DNA from: Diplonema papillatum
Taxonomy: Eukaryota; Euglenozoa; Diplonemea; Diplonemida; Diplonemidae
Length of the DNA: 64,000 nt
Direction of reading: 5' to 3'
Assembly (NCBI GenBank): GCA_030068145.1
Contig: JAPJBO010000630.1
Coordinates: 1 to 64,000 of the forward strand
The notes under the pieces were generated by a model, which did not search any database, was not told the origin of the DNA, and saw nothing but the letters and a program-made list of their open reading frames with translations. This document shows positions 63,618 to 64,000 of the stretch, piece by piece. The translations under genes and the position numbers were made by a program. The stretch's first letter is position 1. Every line of letters starts with the position of its first letter.

Positions 63618-63836
63618 AATACTCGAGGGACTGCCTTGTGCTCATTTCGAAGGAGGCTAGAGGGGGAGAAAACAATACAACTACAAAGTGGGTCTTTTTT
63701 GTTGAACGCTTACGCCCGCCACTAAACCCAGGGTTACCTGTGTTTCGTGTGGGCTACAGCACATTTACCTCCTTTGATCTATCGCAACTGGCAGTCACCT
63801 CAAGCATTTCCTACAAAGCAGGTGCTTATACAAAAA
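63618..63836 (+). repeat. Family 1 element, full length
   Basis: AAATACTCGAGGGACTGCC to GCTTATACAAAAAC, between two copies of the right-edge exon, just inside the intron after AAAAG/GTGTGG at 63851. Confidence 0.92.
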
Positions 63837-63839
63837 CAA

Positions 63840-64000
63840 AACCACACCTTTTGCGGGCTGGTTGCTCACGGTGCTGAACTTCGGGAGCTCGGGCTCGGGA
63901 GCCCCGGCTTCCCCACCAGGTTCGTCGGCGGGGGGCCGGCGGGCGTGCGGCTTGCGGGCAGGCTGCGGAGCGTGGCGGGGGCCTCGCCCGCCGCCGCCGC
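63840..64000 (-). CDS. 3' part of an exon continuing beyond the window
   Basis: The parent of the two copies to its left, or a third copy. It encodes EAGAPEPELPKFSTVSNQPA and ends at AAAAG/GTGTGG near 63852. Upstream it is Pro/Arg/Ala-rich. The product cannot be named from this piece. Confidence 0.5.

Overview
The window is nuclear DNA of a flagellated protist. It has GC-rich, mostly minus-strand genes with GT-AG introns. These sit in a larger amount of repetitive, often palindromic DNA. The lineage cannot be fixed from the sequence. The best guess is Euglenozoa (diplonemid-like), with a dinoflagellate or another flagellate as the alternative. Support: every host gene I trust reads from the minus strand; there is an IFT20 gene; there is a protein with a BILBO1-like N-terminal domain plus EF-hands; and a cyclase-type domain resembles trypanosomatid cyclases. 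Three degenerate fragments of the 3' end of large-subunit rRNA could settle the lineage by database search.

Layout, left to right. 0.3-8.5 kb: cold-shock-domain protein, PLAC8 protein and IFT20 exon 1, separated by simple and tandem repeats. 9.3-11.6 kb: a 62-bp satellite. 14.8-16.5 kb: a 1.45-kb DNA transposon with TTA target duplications, nested in a small inverted-repeat element. 17.3-18.2 kb: a 48/49-bp satellite. 18-24 kb: dispersed repeats, an rRNA fragment and a small exon. 24.4-33.9 kb: two paralogous two-pore K+ channels. 35-38.2 kb: a PIN-like protein. 39.5-44.1 kb: the BILBO1-like protein. 45-49 kb: a diverged class III cyclase-type gene. 49.8-51.4 kb: a hypothetical gene with two partial copies. 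53.1-55.1 kb: a LEA2-like membrane protein. 58.7-60.8 kb: an IQ-motif protein with 28-residue repeats. 62.6-64 kb: the 3' end of a gene that leaves the window.

Two features dominate. First, most genes carry a ladder of truncated tandem copies of one of their own ends (5' or 3'), usually more decayed with distance. Second, several short interspersed families behave like introners. Family B places its ends exactly at a 5' splice site in one gene and at 3' splice sites in two others. Families 1 and 2 contain a segment starting GTAAGC and ending CTAG on the gene strand. Partial copies of the 50-kb gene are joined at an exon edge to such an element.

Names used below for repeat families are mine (1, 2, B, C, D, E, G, H, I). 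No functional pathway links the genes. Several fit a motile, signalling cell (IFT20, BILBO1-like, cyclase-type, Ca2+-linked K+ channel, IQ protein). I found no reverse transcriptase, transposase of a known class, tRNA, spliced-leader RNA or CRISPR.
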